From assembly GCA_036227345.1 (NCBI GenBank), contig CP109468.1, positions 8,618,001-8,682,000 of the forward strand: a DNA stretch of 64,000 nt, in the 5' to 3' direction. Position numbers and translations under genes: made by a program. The stretch's first letter is position 1. Each line of letters begins with the position of its first letter. The notes beneath the pieces are model-generated. The model was not told the origin of the DNA. It was given only the letters and a program-made list of their open reading frames with translations, and searched no databases. This stretch comes from Streptomyces sp. NBC_01463 (lineage in GTDB: Bacteria; Actinomycetota; Actinomycetes; Streptomycetales; Streptomycetaceae). Below, piece after piece: positions 19,227 to 28,600 of the stretch.

Positions 19227-22200
19227 GCATCACGACGACGAACACCAACACGGACCCGACGGCCGCCGACGCGACGCCCCTTCCCGCCCAGGCCCGGGGA
19301 AGGATCACCTCCGCCCACGCCGACGAGGCCCGTGCGGCGGCCCTGCTCGACGCGGGCACGATCCTCCCGGCCGGCACCACCGACCGGGACGACGCCGACG
19401 CGCTGACCGCCCGCACCTACACGCACACCGCCCTCGGCGACCGCCCCGTGGTCCGGCTCGTGCCCGGCACCCTCGGTGAAGCGGAGGACCTGGCCCTGGA
19501 GTTCCTCGGGCTGGCCCGGACCGCCGAGGCCCCCGTCGTCGGCCAGGTGCGCCGCGAGACACTGGGCTTCCCGGCCTGGGCGCTGGTCAACGACCCGGCC
19601 AACGGGCACCACGCCCTCGCCCTGGTCAAGGACATCGAGCGGCTGGGCCGGCAGGCCAAGACCCGCGCCGGAGCGGCCAAGGAGGGCTTCGACGCGCTCG
19701 GCGTCCGCCTCGGCCGTGCCGTGCCCCACTTCCTCCCCACCTACTACGAGCAGGTGGCGCGCCTCTTCCTCCAGGCTGAGAACACCACCTACGCCGCGTC
19801 CTTCTTCGGCAAGGCCCGCGAGGCCGAGCGGGTGCACGGGCTGGTCGTGGACGAGGACCGGCAGCGGGCCGTCTTCCTGGAGTTCGCCTTCGCCGGCGCA
19901 CTGACCGTCAAGGCACTGCGCCAGTACGTACGGGACCTGGTGGCCCGGCTCGCCCCGGCCGACGCCTGGGCGCAGTTCCGCCGTCTGCTCGTCGAGCGCT
20001 GCGCGGCCGGCATGCCGCCGTACGCGGCGCTGCCGCAGGACGTGCGCGCGCTGGTCAAGGCCGCCGGACTGGACCGCGAGGCCGCCGAACGCGATCTGGT
20101 GGCCGATCTGATCGGCTCCCCGGGAGTCGTCCGCGCCCCCGCCTCGTTCTGGACGGCCTACCGTTCCGCGCTCATCGCCCTGGCCCGACGGGACGTGGCC
20201 GTGCGGGCCCGGCTCCTCGGCTTCTTCCCGGAGACCTTCAGCGAGGGCCACGGGGAGAAGGCCGGTGAATCCGACTGGCTGGCGTTGCTGGCCGAGTCCG
20301 GCGCCGAGGACCTGCTGACAGCTCTCCCGGACAACACCCCTTCGGACTCCGCCCCCGCCGACCCGACCGTCTCCCCGGCGGACTGGCTCGCCCGCTGGGA
20401 GGCACACCGCCGGCGCAACCGGGTCACCTCGGGCCGCAGCCGGCAGACCCTCGACCTGGTGGCCCGGATGGCGGACCGGCTGCGCGCCGACGGACGCCCC
20501 GTCGAGCTGTTCCAGGGCCGCTGGCAGCGCAATGCCGACCTGGACCTTCTCGACCTCTGCCTGGCCTCCGGTGTCCCCGTCGCCGAGCCGGACGACCAGG
20601 ACGCGGGCAATGCGCGGTCCAACGGCTTCTCGTTGGGCCCATGGCTCACCGACACCGTGCCCGGAGCGCGGGACCTCACCGCCGTCGCCGGCCGGCCGGT
20701 CTTCCGCGCCCTTCTCCTCGGCAACGTCGGCGGCCTCGGCGACGGGCACGGCCAGCGCCTGAGCGACGCCGGCATGGCGAAGCTTGCGGCACATCCGGTG
20801 CTCTCCGGAATCCTGCGGGAGTGGCTGACCACCTGCGCCGAGGAGTACACGGCCGCACGAGGACTCCCCGGGCTGCGCACCGCCCTCCACAGGCTCTCGG
20901 CGTTCCGCGGTGTGATCGCGGACGTCGCCCCGGAAGCCGTGCGGCTCCTCAAGGCCCACGACGTCGTGCCGCTGCTCGCCTCCACCCTGCGCACCGGCGT
21001 CCTCGACGAACTGGGCTGGCCCGCGCTCGACGAGGCCTACGCCGAACTGGCCGCCGAGGCCGCCGCCTCCACACGTCAGCGGCACCACCGGTCGGAGAGC
21101 GTCGGCGTCACCGGCGCCTGGCCCGCACTGATCCTGAACACGCCCGAACGGGCCGTCGTCGTCGGCCCGGAAGGTGTGCTGCTGCGGCACACCCTGCGGC
21201 TGCCCGCCAGCTCCGACCAATGGCGGACTCCCGCCTTCCGTTACGTCGACGGCGAGTTGCTGGTCATCTGGTGGGAGGACGGCAAGCAGTCCGGCTACTG
21301 GTCGCACCGCCCGGCCGACGTGTTCACCGTCGGCGGTGACCAGATCCCGCGCTGGGGCGGCTCCGGCCCCTCGGACGAGGTCTGCCTGCCGCTGCCCGGT
21401 GGCGGCCGCGCGACCGGCGGCAAGGCGCTCCACGCGGGCGACACCTCCCTCCCGGCCCAGCGCGCCGTCATCTCCGACGGCACCGGTCACTGGCGGGAGG
21501 GCCACCAGGGCACCCAGCAGGTATGGCTGGAGTACGACCCGGTCAGCGGCACGCACGGCCGCTCCTCCCTGCCCGGCTTCCTCCGCTCCGGGGTGCGGGA
21601 CGGCACCCGGCTGCTCACCGACCGCTGTCAGGTGCTGCCGCTCCAGCCCGGTCTGGAGACCACCCCGTTCGGCACGGACGGCACGGTCCTCGGCCGCTGG
21701 GTCCGCCGTACGGTCACCGAGCCCGGCACCGCCGACCCCGCCGACGGCCACCGGATCGTCGCCGGCACCCCCGACGGCCACACGGTCACCCTGCCGTACC
21801 CGTTGCCCGGCGGCGGCTCCCCGGTGCCGCTCGGCGGCCTCACGCTCCCCGGCGGGTCACGGCCGGTCATGGCCCTGAACCACCGCTCCGTCGAAGCGCA
21901 CCCGTCGGACGCGGACGGCACCGGTGGCCGCCTGTGGTCCGTCTCCCTCGACTCCTCCGGTGGCAACGACGCTGCGGGCACGCCCTACGTGCCTCCCATG
22001 GCCTACTGGCACGCCCTGCGCCCGAGGGACGAGAGGGGCTCCCGCGCCCTGCGGGACCTGACGGACTCCCGGGCGGGGGAGCTGTTCAAGCAGGTCGCCG
22101 CCGAGGTCGCCCGGCACTGGGAGGCCTACCGGGCTGTCGAGGAGTACACCGGGCCCTCGGCACAGGAACTGAGTCAGGTGGCGGTCGCCCGGGTGCTGCC

Positions 22201-24409
22201 CGAGGTGACCGACGCCCAACTCCTCGCAGGCGTCACCGCGCTCGTCCGGAGCGCGGTGGACCGGGCTGTCTCGGCCGCCCAGTACCTGGAGCCGCCCAAG
22301 CCCGTGGAGCCGGCCACGCCCCGGAACACCGCGCGCACCAAGGGCATGTTCTTCGAGCACGAACCCGAGCACGCCGACGACACGACCCTGCAGACCGCCT
22401 CCGCGTGGAACTCCGAGCGGATGCACGGCGGCTGGTGGGGTGCCGGGAGACGATGGACCGCGATCCGGCAGATCCTCGCCGTCAACCATGTCCTCGCCGG
22501 CGAGCCGGCGTTCGGCCCGCCCATCCCGTCCAAGGTTCCGTTCACCCCGGTGGACGGCTGGCAGCGGGACGAGTACACCGTGCCCGGTGACTTCGTGAGC
22601 TGGCCCTCCCTCCTCGACTGCCTGCCCGAACTGGCCTACCGCGCAGCCTCCCCGACCACTTCCCCCGAGCACCGCGAGGGCCTCCTCGTGCTGCTGGAGA
22701 CCCTCGCCGCGGGGCCGCTGGCCGACCCGGCGGGCACGGTCCGGCAGGTGGAACTCATCGAACCGTTCCCCGCAGGGAACGCGGCGACGGGACGCCAGGA
22801 CGCCGTGCACCGCCTCGGCCAGGTGCTGCGCAAGGGCACCCGCACTGTCGTCGTCATCGCCAGCCGTGGCCGGAACTACTACTACGGCGACGCGGCTCGC
22901 TGGCTCGCCCTGGACCACGACCCGACCGGCGCCTTCGGTCCCGTCCCCGGCTTCACCCTGGACCACGAACACGTGCACCGGCAGGGCATCGCCCGCGACC
23001 GGCTCACCCGGATCGTCGCCCTGGTAAGGGAGCAGGGTCCGGCACCTTGGCGTCCGGAGGCCGCCGAAGCGTTCGACTCCGCCACCGGAATCGGATCCCT
23101 CCAGTCCGCCGCCCTGCTGTCGGCAGCCGTCGAGGAGCCAGGCGCCGAGGCGCTCGCACTGCTGGGGACGAAGACACGTGCCTTCGAGGCGACCCTGGCC
23201 AGGCTCAACTCCCTGCCCCGCGACGACCGGCACGCCCTGATCCGGGCACTGCTGCCGGCAGATCCAGCCGAGCTGTGGTCCACGGGCCCCGATGTCCGGG
23301 CCGCCGCCGAGGTCTGGCAGGAGCGCCTGGCCTCCCTCGTCCGCGTCCCCGAGGAAATGGACCTGGACCTGTCGGGCACCGGCTCCGGCGCCGTCGACCT
23401 GATCCTCAACACGGGTTCCCGGACCTGGCTCGCCCACGGCACCGCCGTCCAGGACGGCACCGGCCGCCCGGGCCTGCTCCAAGTGAGCGCACGTGGTGCG
23501 GTCTTCTCGGCCCTGACCGCGCTGAACACCCTCGCCTACACGCTGCCGTACGGACACCCCCTGCGGGCACACCTGCCCGTCGGACTCGCGGCCCTGCGCA
23601 GCCGCCTCGCCGACCCGGACCTGGTGCTGGACCTCGGTCTGGAGTGGACCGAATCGGGGAGCTCGATCGGCCTCGCGGTCCGCGCCGCCCACGGGCTGCC
23701 CGAATCCGGCGGCGCCGACGCCGACGGCCTGGTCCGGGCCGGTACGGCGCTGCTCCTCGCCCCCGGCCACGGCGACAACGAGAAACTGCTGATCCGTCCG
23801 GCCGGCCTGACCGGGCCCGAAGACCCGGCGTTCGGCCTGGTCGAGGGCACCGTCGGTGGTCACGGCAGCGGCGATCTGCTCGCGCTGCGCACCCTGCTGG
23901 GCGAGGGGACCGAGGCGTTGGCCGCGGCGGGCACCCCGGACGGCTCCCCGCACTATCCGGCCCAGGACCCGACGCGCGCGGTGCCGGACCTGGTGACCGA
24001 GGCCGCCGACACCCTCGGCCTGAGCGCGGACGCCGCCGCTCTCTACCTGATGCTGCTCACTCTGCCCGACCCGACGGACCGCAACTGCGTCCGCTGGACC
24101 GAGTGGAAGCCGGCCCGGGTCAAGAAGGCCCGGGCGGAACTCGTCGCCACCGACCTCGTCGTGGAGGCGAAGCGCTCCCGCGCCGGCCGCACCCTGTTCC
24201 TCCCCTGCGGCTGGCTCGAACGCGGCGCCCCCGGACTGCCGCTGGAGACCTGGAAGGAAGGCCTGTACCCCGTGGCCGGATCCACCCGGACCATGCCACC
24301 CCTCCCCGTGCCCGCACTGTTCGCAGCGGCCTGGGGACGGGTCCGCGGCGGCGACGCCCCCGCCTTCGAGGAACTGGAAACCCGCGCCACCCGGAAGGGC
24401 CGCCGATGA
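19223..24409 (+). CDS. Giant protein of unknown function in the MoxR-VWA operon
   Basis: 1,728 residues from the ATG overlapping the DUF4132 stop. There is no signal peptide or membrane helix; it is a soluble, mostly helical protein rich in Ala, Leu and Arg. I recognise no enzyme domain. Two features stand out. A central region (about 620-930) is beta-rich, with many Trp and Gly (GELLVIWWEDGKQSGYWSHR, WREGHQGTQQVWLEYDP). Near the C-terminus (about 1,600-1,690), LGLSADAAALYLMLLTLPDP, then WKPARVKKARAELVATDLVV and AGRTLFLPCGW, looks like a winged-helix domain. The stop overlaps the MoxR ATPase start (ATGA at 24406). Its size and central place suggest it is the scaffold or client-recognition part; that is inference. 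Confidence 0.75.
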   Translation: MSITTTNTNTDPTAADATPLPAQARGRITSAHADEARAAALLDAGTILPAGTTDRDDADALTARTYTHTALGDRPVVRLVPGTLGEAEDLALEFLGLARTAEAPVVGQVRRETLGFPAWALVNDPANGHHALALVKDIERLGRQAKTRAGAAKEGFDALGVRLGRAVPHFLPTYYEQVARLFLQAENTTYAASFFGKAREAERVHGLVVDEDRQRAVFLEFAFAGALTVKALRQYVRDLVARLAPADAWAQFRRLLVERCAAGMPPYAALPQDVRALVKAAGLDREAAERDLVADLIGSPGVVRAPASFWTAYRSALIALARRDVAVRARLLGFFPETFSEGHGEKAGESDWLALLAESGAEDLLTALPDNTPSDSAPADPTVSPADWLARWEAHRRRNRVTSGRSRQTLDLVARMADRLRADGRPVELFQGRWQRNADLDLLDLCLASGVPVAEPDDQDAGNARSNGFSLGPWLTDTVPGARDLTAVAGRPVFRALLLGNVGGLGDGHGQRLSDAGMAKLAAHPVLSGILREWLTTCAEEYTAARGLPGLRTALHRLSAFRGVIADVAPEAVRLLKAHDVVPLLASTLRTGVLDELGWPALDEAYAELAAEAAASTRQRHHRSESVGVTGAWPALILNTPERAVVVGPEGVLLRHTLRLPASSDQWRTPAFRYVDGELLVIWWEDGKQSGYWSHRPADVFTVGGDQIPRWGGSGPSDEVCLPLPGGGRATGGKALHAGDTSLPAQRAVISDGTGHWREGHQGTQQVWLEYDPVSGTHGRSSLPGFLRSGVRDGTRLLTDRCQVLPLQPGLETTPFGTDGTVLGRWVRRTVTEPGTADPADGHRIVAGTPDGHTVTLPYPLPGGGSPVPLGGLTLPGGSRPVMALNHRSVEAHPSDADGTGGRLWSVSLDSSGGNDAAGTPYVPPMAYWHALRPRDERGSRALRDLTDSRAGELFKQVAAEVARHWEAYRAVEEYTGPSAQELSQVAVARVLPEVTDAQLLAGVTALVRSAVDRAVSAAQYLEPPKPVEPATPRNTARTKGMFFEHEPEHADDTTLQTASAWNSERMHGGWWGAGRRWTAIRQILAVNHVLAGEPAFGPPIPSKVPFTPVDGWQRDEYTVPGDFVSWPSLLDCLPELAYRAASPTTSPEHREGLLVLLETLAAGPLADPAGTVRQVELIEPFPAGNAATGRQDAVHRLGQVLRKGTRTVVVIASRGRNYYYGDAARWLALDHDPTGAFGPVPGFTLDHEHVHRQGIARDRLTRIVALVREQGPAPWRPEAAEAFDSATGIGSLQSAALLSAAVEEPGAEALALLGTKTRAFEATLARLNSLPRDDRHALIRALLPADPAELWSTGPDVRAAAEVWQERLASLVRVPEEMDLDLSGTGSGAVDLILNTGSRTWLAHGTAVQDGTGRPGLLQVSARGAVFSALTALNTLAYTLPYGHPLRAHLPVGLAALRSRLADPDLVLDLGLEWTESGSSIGLAVRAAHGLPESGGADADGLVRAGTALLLAPGHGDNEKLLIRPAGLTGPEDPAFGLVEGTVGGHGSGDLLALRTLLGEGTEALAAAGTPDGSPHYPAQDPTRAVPDLVTEAADTLGLSADAAALYLMLLTLPDPTDRNCVRWTEWKPARVKKARAELVATDLVVEAKRSRAGRTLFLPCGWLERGAPGLPLETWKEGLYPVAGSTRTMPPLPVPALFAAAWGRVRGGDAPAFEELETRATRKGRR

Positions 24410-25629
24410 CGAACGACATCACGACCACCTTGGACAGCACCGCCGCGGTCGGCGACCCGGACCGGGCCGCGGCGCCCGGCCGCGCGCCCCGCCAGGTCAC
24501 ACCGCCCGAGGACCGGTACGCCACCGAGCTTGCCTTCCTCGCCGCCCACGACTCCGGGCCCCGCCCACCCGGCTGGCTGCTCACCCCGCGTGCCGTCGTC
24601 ACCTTCGTGATGGGCAGCGCGGGCGAGGCACTGAGCCTGCCGAAGGACGCCCGGCCCGGATCCGGGGTGCCGCCCCGCCTGGTGATCGAGCAGAAGTTCG
24701 TCGGCGAACGCGCCCTGGTCGAACGGTGCGTGGTCACCCTTGCCGGAGAGCGCGGACTCCTCCTCGTGGGCGAACCGGGCACCGCCAAGTCCATGCTCTC
24801 CGAGTTGCTGTCGGCGGCCGTCTGCGGAACCAGCGCGCTCACCGTGCAGGGCACCGCCGGAACCACCGAGGACCAGCTCAAGTACGGCTGGAACTACGCA
24901 TTGCTGCTCGCCCAGGGGCCCACCGAACAGGCCCTGGTGCCCTCCCCGGTTCTCACGGCCATGACCCGGGGCGCCGTCGCCCGAGTCGAAGAGGTCACCC
25001 GCTGCCTGCCGGAGGTCCAGGACGCTCTGGTGTCACTGCTCTCCGAGCGGCGGATCGCGGTCCCCGAACTCGCGGGCAGCGAGGGCGCCCAAGTGCACGC
25101 GGCCCCCGGGTTCACCCTCATCGCCACCGCCAACCTGCGGGACAAAGGCGTCTCGGAGATGTCCGCCGCCCTCAAGCGGCGCTTCAACTTCGAGACGGTC
25201 GGCCCCATCGGGGACGTGGACGCCGAGACCGCCCTCGTCCGAAGCCAGTCGCAGGCAGCCGTCGAACGCGTGGGTGCCGCCTACCAGGTGGACGACGCGG
25301 TCCTCGAAGCCCTCGTCACCGCCTTCCGGGACCTGCGCGAGGGCCGCTCCGTGGAGGGCTGGGAGGTCGAACGCCCCTCCACGGTGATGAGCACGGCGGA
25401 GGCCGTCTCCGTCGCGGGCTCCCTGGGCCTGGCCGCCGCCTACTTCCCGGGCGACCGTGACGTGCTCTCCCTCCTGCCGGGCCACCTGCTCGGTGTCGTC
25501 CGCAAGGACGACCCCGCCGACGCGGCACGGCTGCTGGGGTACTGGGACGGTCCGGTGCGCAGGCGCGCGGAGCAGGGCTCGGCCACGTGGCGCGCCCTGT
25601 GGGATCTGCGCGCGGTGCTGGAGAGCTGA
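24406..25629 (+). CDS. MoxR-family AAA+ ATPase, YehL-like
   Basis: 407 residues. Walker A is GEPGTAKS (122-129). The Walker B region reads VARVEEVTRCLPEVQDALVS (about 192-211), which matches the MoxR hhhDExx...QxALL pattern except that the usual Asp is Glu. Sensor 1 is LIATANLRD (Asn243), and the arginine finger region is ALKRRFNFE (Arg258/259). A lid domain follows to about residue 400. MoxR ATPases act as chaperones or remodelling motors and work with VWA proteins, here the next gene, 3 bp downstream. The subfamily that pairs with DUF5682, VWA and SWIM genes is that of E. coli YehL. Confidence 0.9.
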   Translation: MTNDITTTLDSTAAVGDPDRAAAPGRAPRQVTPPEDRYATELAFLAAHDSGPRPPGWLLTPRAVVTFVMGSAGEALSLPKDARPGSGVPPRLVIEQKFVGERALVERCVVTLAGERGLLLVGEPGTAKSMLSELLSAAVCGTSALTVQGTAGTTEDQLKYGWNYALLLAQGPTEQALVPSPVLTAMTRGAVARVEEVTRCLPEVQDALVSLLSERRIAVPELAGSEGAQVHAAPGFTLIATANLRDKGVSEMSAALKRRFNFETVGPIGDVDAETALVRSQSQAAVERVGAAYQVDDAVLEALVTAFRDLREGRSVEGWEVERPSTVMSTAEAVSVAGSLGLAAAYFPGDRDVLSLLPGHLLGVVRKDDPADAARLLGYWDGPVRRRAEQGSATWRALWDLRAVLES

Positions 25630-25632
25630 CGG

Positions 25633-28600
25633 ATGATCGAGTCGACCACTCCCGAGACGCGGCCCACAGCCGAGCCACGGTCCACCGGCGAGTCACGGTC
25701 CGCTGCCGAGACGCGGCCCACAGCCGAGCCACGGTCCACCGGCGAGTCACGGTCCGCTGCCGAGACGCGGCCCCCCGCCGATCGGCCGTCCGCTGCCGAG
25801 TCGCGATCCGCTGCCCAGGAGCCGCCTGCCGCTGGGGTGTTGCCCACCGCCGGTGCGTCGGCGGTGTCCTCGGCACGGGGACCGGCGGCCGGGTCCGCCA
25901 CTGCGGAGGACGCGGTGGCGGACCTGGCGGCGACCGGCCCCGGGCTGCCGTTCCTGATCGGGGTGCGCCACCACGCACCCTCATTGGCGGCCGCCCTCCC
26001 GGCGCTGCTGGACGCGGCGGCCCCCGACGTCCTCCTCATCGAACTGCCCGCCGAGTTCCAGCCCTGGCTGGGCTGGCTCGCCCACGAGGAGACCGAGGCC
26101 CCGGTGGCGCTGGCCGCCGTGCCCGCCGACGGCCCGGGGCCGGGCACGGGAGGCGAACGGGGACCGGCCTTCTACCCGTTCGCGGACTTCTCGCCGGAGC
26201 TGGTCGCTCTGCGCTGGGCGGCAAGAAACGGTGTGCCGGCCGTGGCCATCGACCTGCCGCTGGCCGACCGGGCGTGGGCGGAGGGCGGTCCGGACACCTC
26301 CGCCCCCGCCCCCGCGCCTGTCCCTGGCGCAGACTCCGCTCCCGTGCCGGGGGAGGGGCGCGGACTGTCCGCCGCGCTCCGGTCCCGGCTCACCGGCCGG
26401 GACGGCGACGACCTGTGGGACCGGCTGGTGGAGGCCCTCGCACCCGGTTCGACACCCGAGGCGCTCCGCCGTGCCGCCCTGCTGACCGGCTGGGCACTGC
26501 GGTACGAGGCCGAGGCGCTGGGCGGAGTGCAGGGCACGGACCTGGTGCGCGAGGCATGCATGCGCGGACACGTCGCCGAGGCCCTGGCGAACGGGCAGCG
26601 GCCCGCCGTGGTGGTGGGCGCCTTCCACACCCCGGCGCTCCTGCCGGCCGTCGCCGAGGCCACCCGGGGTTCGGGCCCGGTCGCGCGGGACGAGTCCGCC
26701 GCGGCGCCCGAGCCGGGCGCGGACGGTCACGTAAACAGGGCTGCGGGGGCGGGGGAGTGCACGGTCTCCCTGGTCCCGTACACGTACCCGTTGCTCGACT
26801 CACGGTCCGGCTACCCGGCCGGGATCCGGGACCCGGAGTGGCAGCACACCGTCCTGGGCGCCGCCGGGGACCCGGCGGCGCTGCACGAAGCACTGATCCG
26901 TACCGCGGTCCGCGTCTGTGCCGCGCTGCGCGAACAGGGTCACCCCTACGGCCCGGCGGAGGGCCGGGAAGTCGTCCGGGTGGCCGGTGACCTGGCACGG
27001 CTGCGCGGCCTGCCCGCCCCCGGACGCGGTGAGTTCCTGGAAGCCGTGCAGACGGTGCTGGGGCGTGGCGAGACCTACGGCACGGGCCGCGCCGTCGCCA
27101 AGGCCCTCGAACGCGTACTCGTCGGAGTCCGCACCGGACGGCCCACGCCCGCCGCTCCGCGCAGCGGACTGGGACCCGCCGTCGAGGCCGAGACCGATGC
27201 GCTCTCCCTCCCCGGCCCCGGGGACGCGCACGAGAAGGCACCGCGCGACCTCAGGCTCGACCCGGCCCGCTCCACCCTGGACCGGCGGCGCGAACTGCTG
27301 CTGCGCAGACTGACGGTGTGCGGCATCCCGTACGCGCAGGAGCAGGGGGTGACCGGCGCGGCGGGCACGGAAGGACTCACGACGCGCTGGCAGGTGCGGT
27401 GGACCCCGGCGACGGCCGCGATGCTCACCGCGGCCGGGGCCCGCGGCGTCACCCCGGCCCAGGCGGCAGCAGGACTGCTGCGACAACGGCACGCGGCCGA
27501 GCGCGCGGAGGGCGGCCCGACGGCCGCCCAGGTCGTTCGAGGCCTCACGCAGGCCGCCGAATGCGGGCTCCCCGCGCTGGCCGACGAACGGCTGGCCGAA
27601 CTGGCGGCCGTACTGCCCGCGAGCGGCACCCTTCCCGAACTTCTCACCGGGCTGGACCTGCTGGACCGCATCCAGGCCGGCCATCTGCCGGGCCTGACCG
27701 AGCCAGACGGCCCCTCGGCCCCCGACGCCACGGTCTCCGATCCCGACACCACCGCCTCAGGTCTCGACGCCACGGCCTCCGGCCGCGCCGAGCGCACCGT
27801 GCACGCGGCCGAACTCCTGACCTCGGCCGCGGTCCGTCAGGTCGACGGCCTGACCGGATCCGAGGAGCCCGAGGACGCTCGCGCGCTGCTCGAACTGGCC
27901 CAGCGGGCCGACCGGTTGGGCGGCATCCGGCTCACCGCGGCCCTCGCCCGGCTGGCCGCCGACGGCACCCCGTTGATCGCCGCGGCCGCCGGGGCGGTCA
28001 GGGTGCTCACGGGTCACGACGAGGCCGAGGCCTTCGGGGGGCGAGTCGGCTCCTGGGTGGACGGAGCCGTGGACAGCGCCTCCCGGGCCGCGCTCGCCGC
28101 CCGCCTCACCGGAGTCCTGACGGTGGCGGGCCCACTCCTGACCGTCGGCGTAGCAGCCCTTGACCCGTTGCTGCACCGGGTCGTCGAGCTGGACGACAGC
28201 GGGTTCCTGGCCCGCCTGCCGGCCCTGCGCGGTGGCTTCGACACCCTGAGCCCGGCGGCCCGGGACCGGCTGCTGGACACCGTCGAGGAGCGGCTGGGCG
28301 AACGGGTGGGCACCCTGGACGCGGACGATCCGGCCGAGCTGGCCCGCCGAACGACCGCCGACCTCGCCGCCCGCGAGCTCCTGGCCGGCCTGGGTCTGCC
28401 CGTCCCGGTACCTGCACACGAGGGCCCGGCACCTGCACAGGAGGGCCCGGCTCCCGCTCTTGAAGGGCTGGTACCTGCGCATGAGGAGCCGGCACCTGCG
28501 CACGAGGGCCCGGCTCCCGCTCACGAAGACCGGTTCCGACCGCCGCCCGGCAATCCCGCCACCGCGCGCCCCATGGTCACCCCCGCCAACGCGCCATCTG

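Noticed and set aside
19184..21781. An 865-residue minus-strand frame opposite the giant gene
   Set aside because: Composition (Gly, Ala, Val, His, Gln-rich, no domain) and full overlap with a translationally coupled gene mark it as a shadow.
25654..25815. CRISPR array suggested by regular repeats
   Set aside because: The repeats are directly adjacent without unique spacers, stay in frame and encode a repetitive peptide; no cas gene is near.
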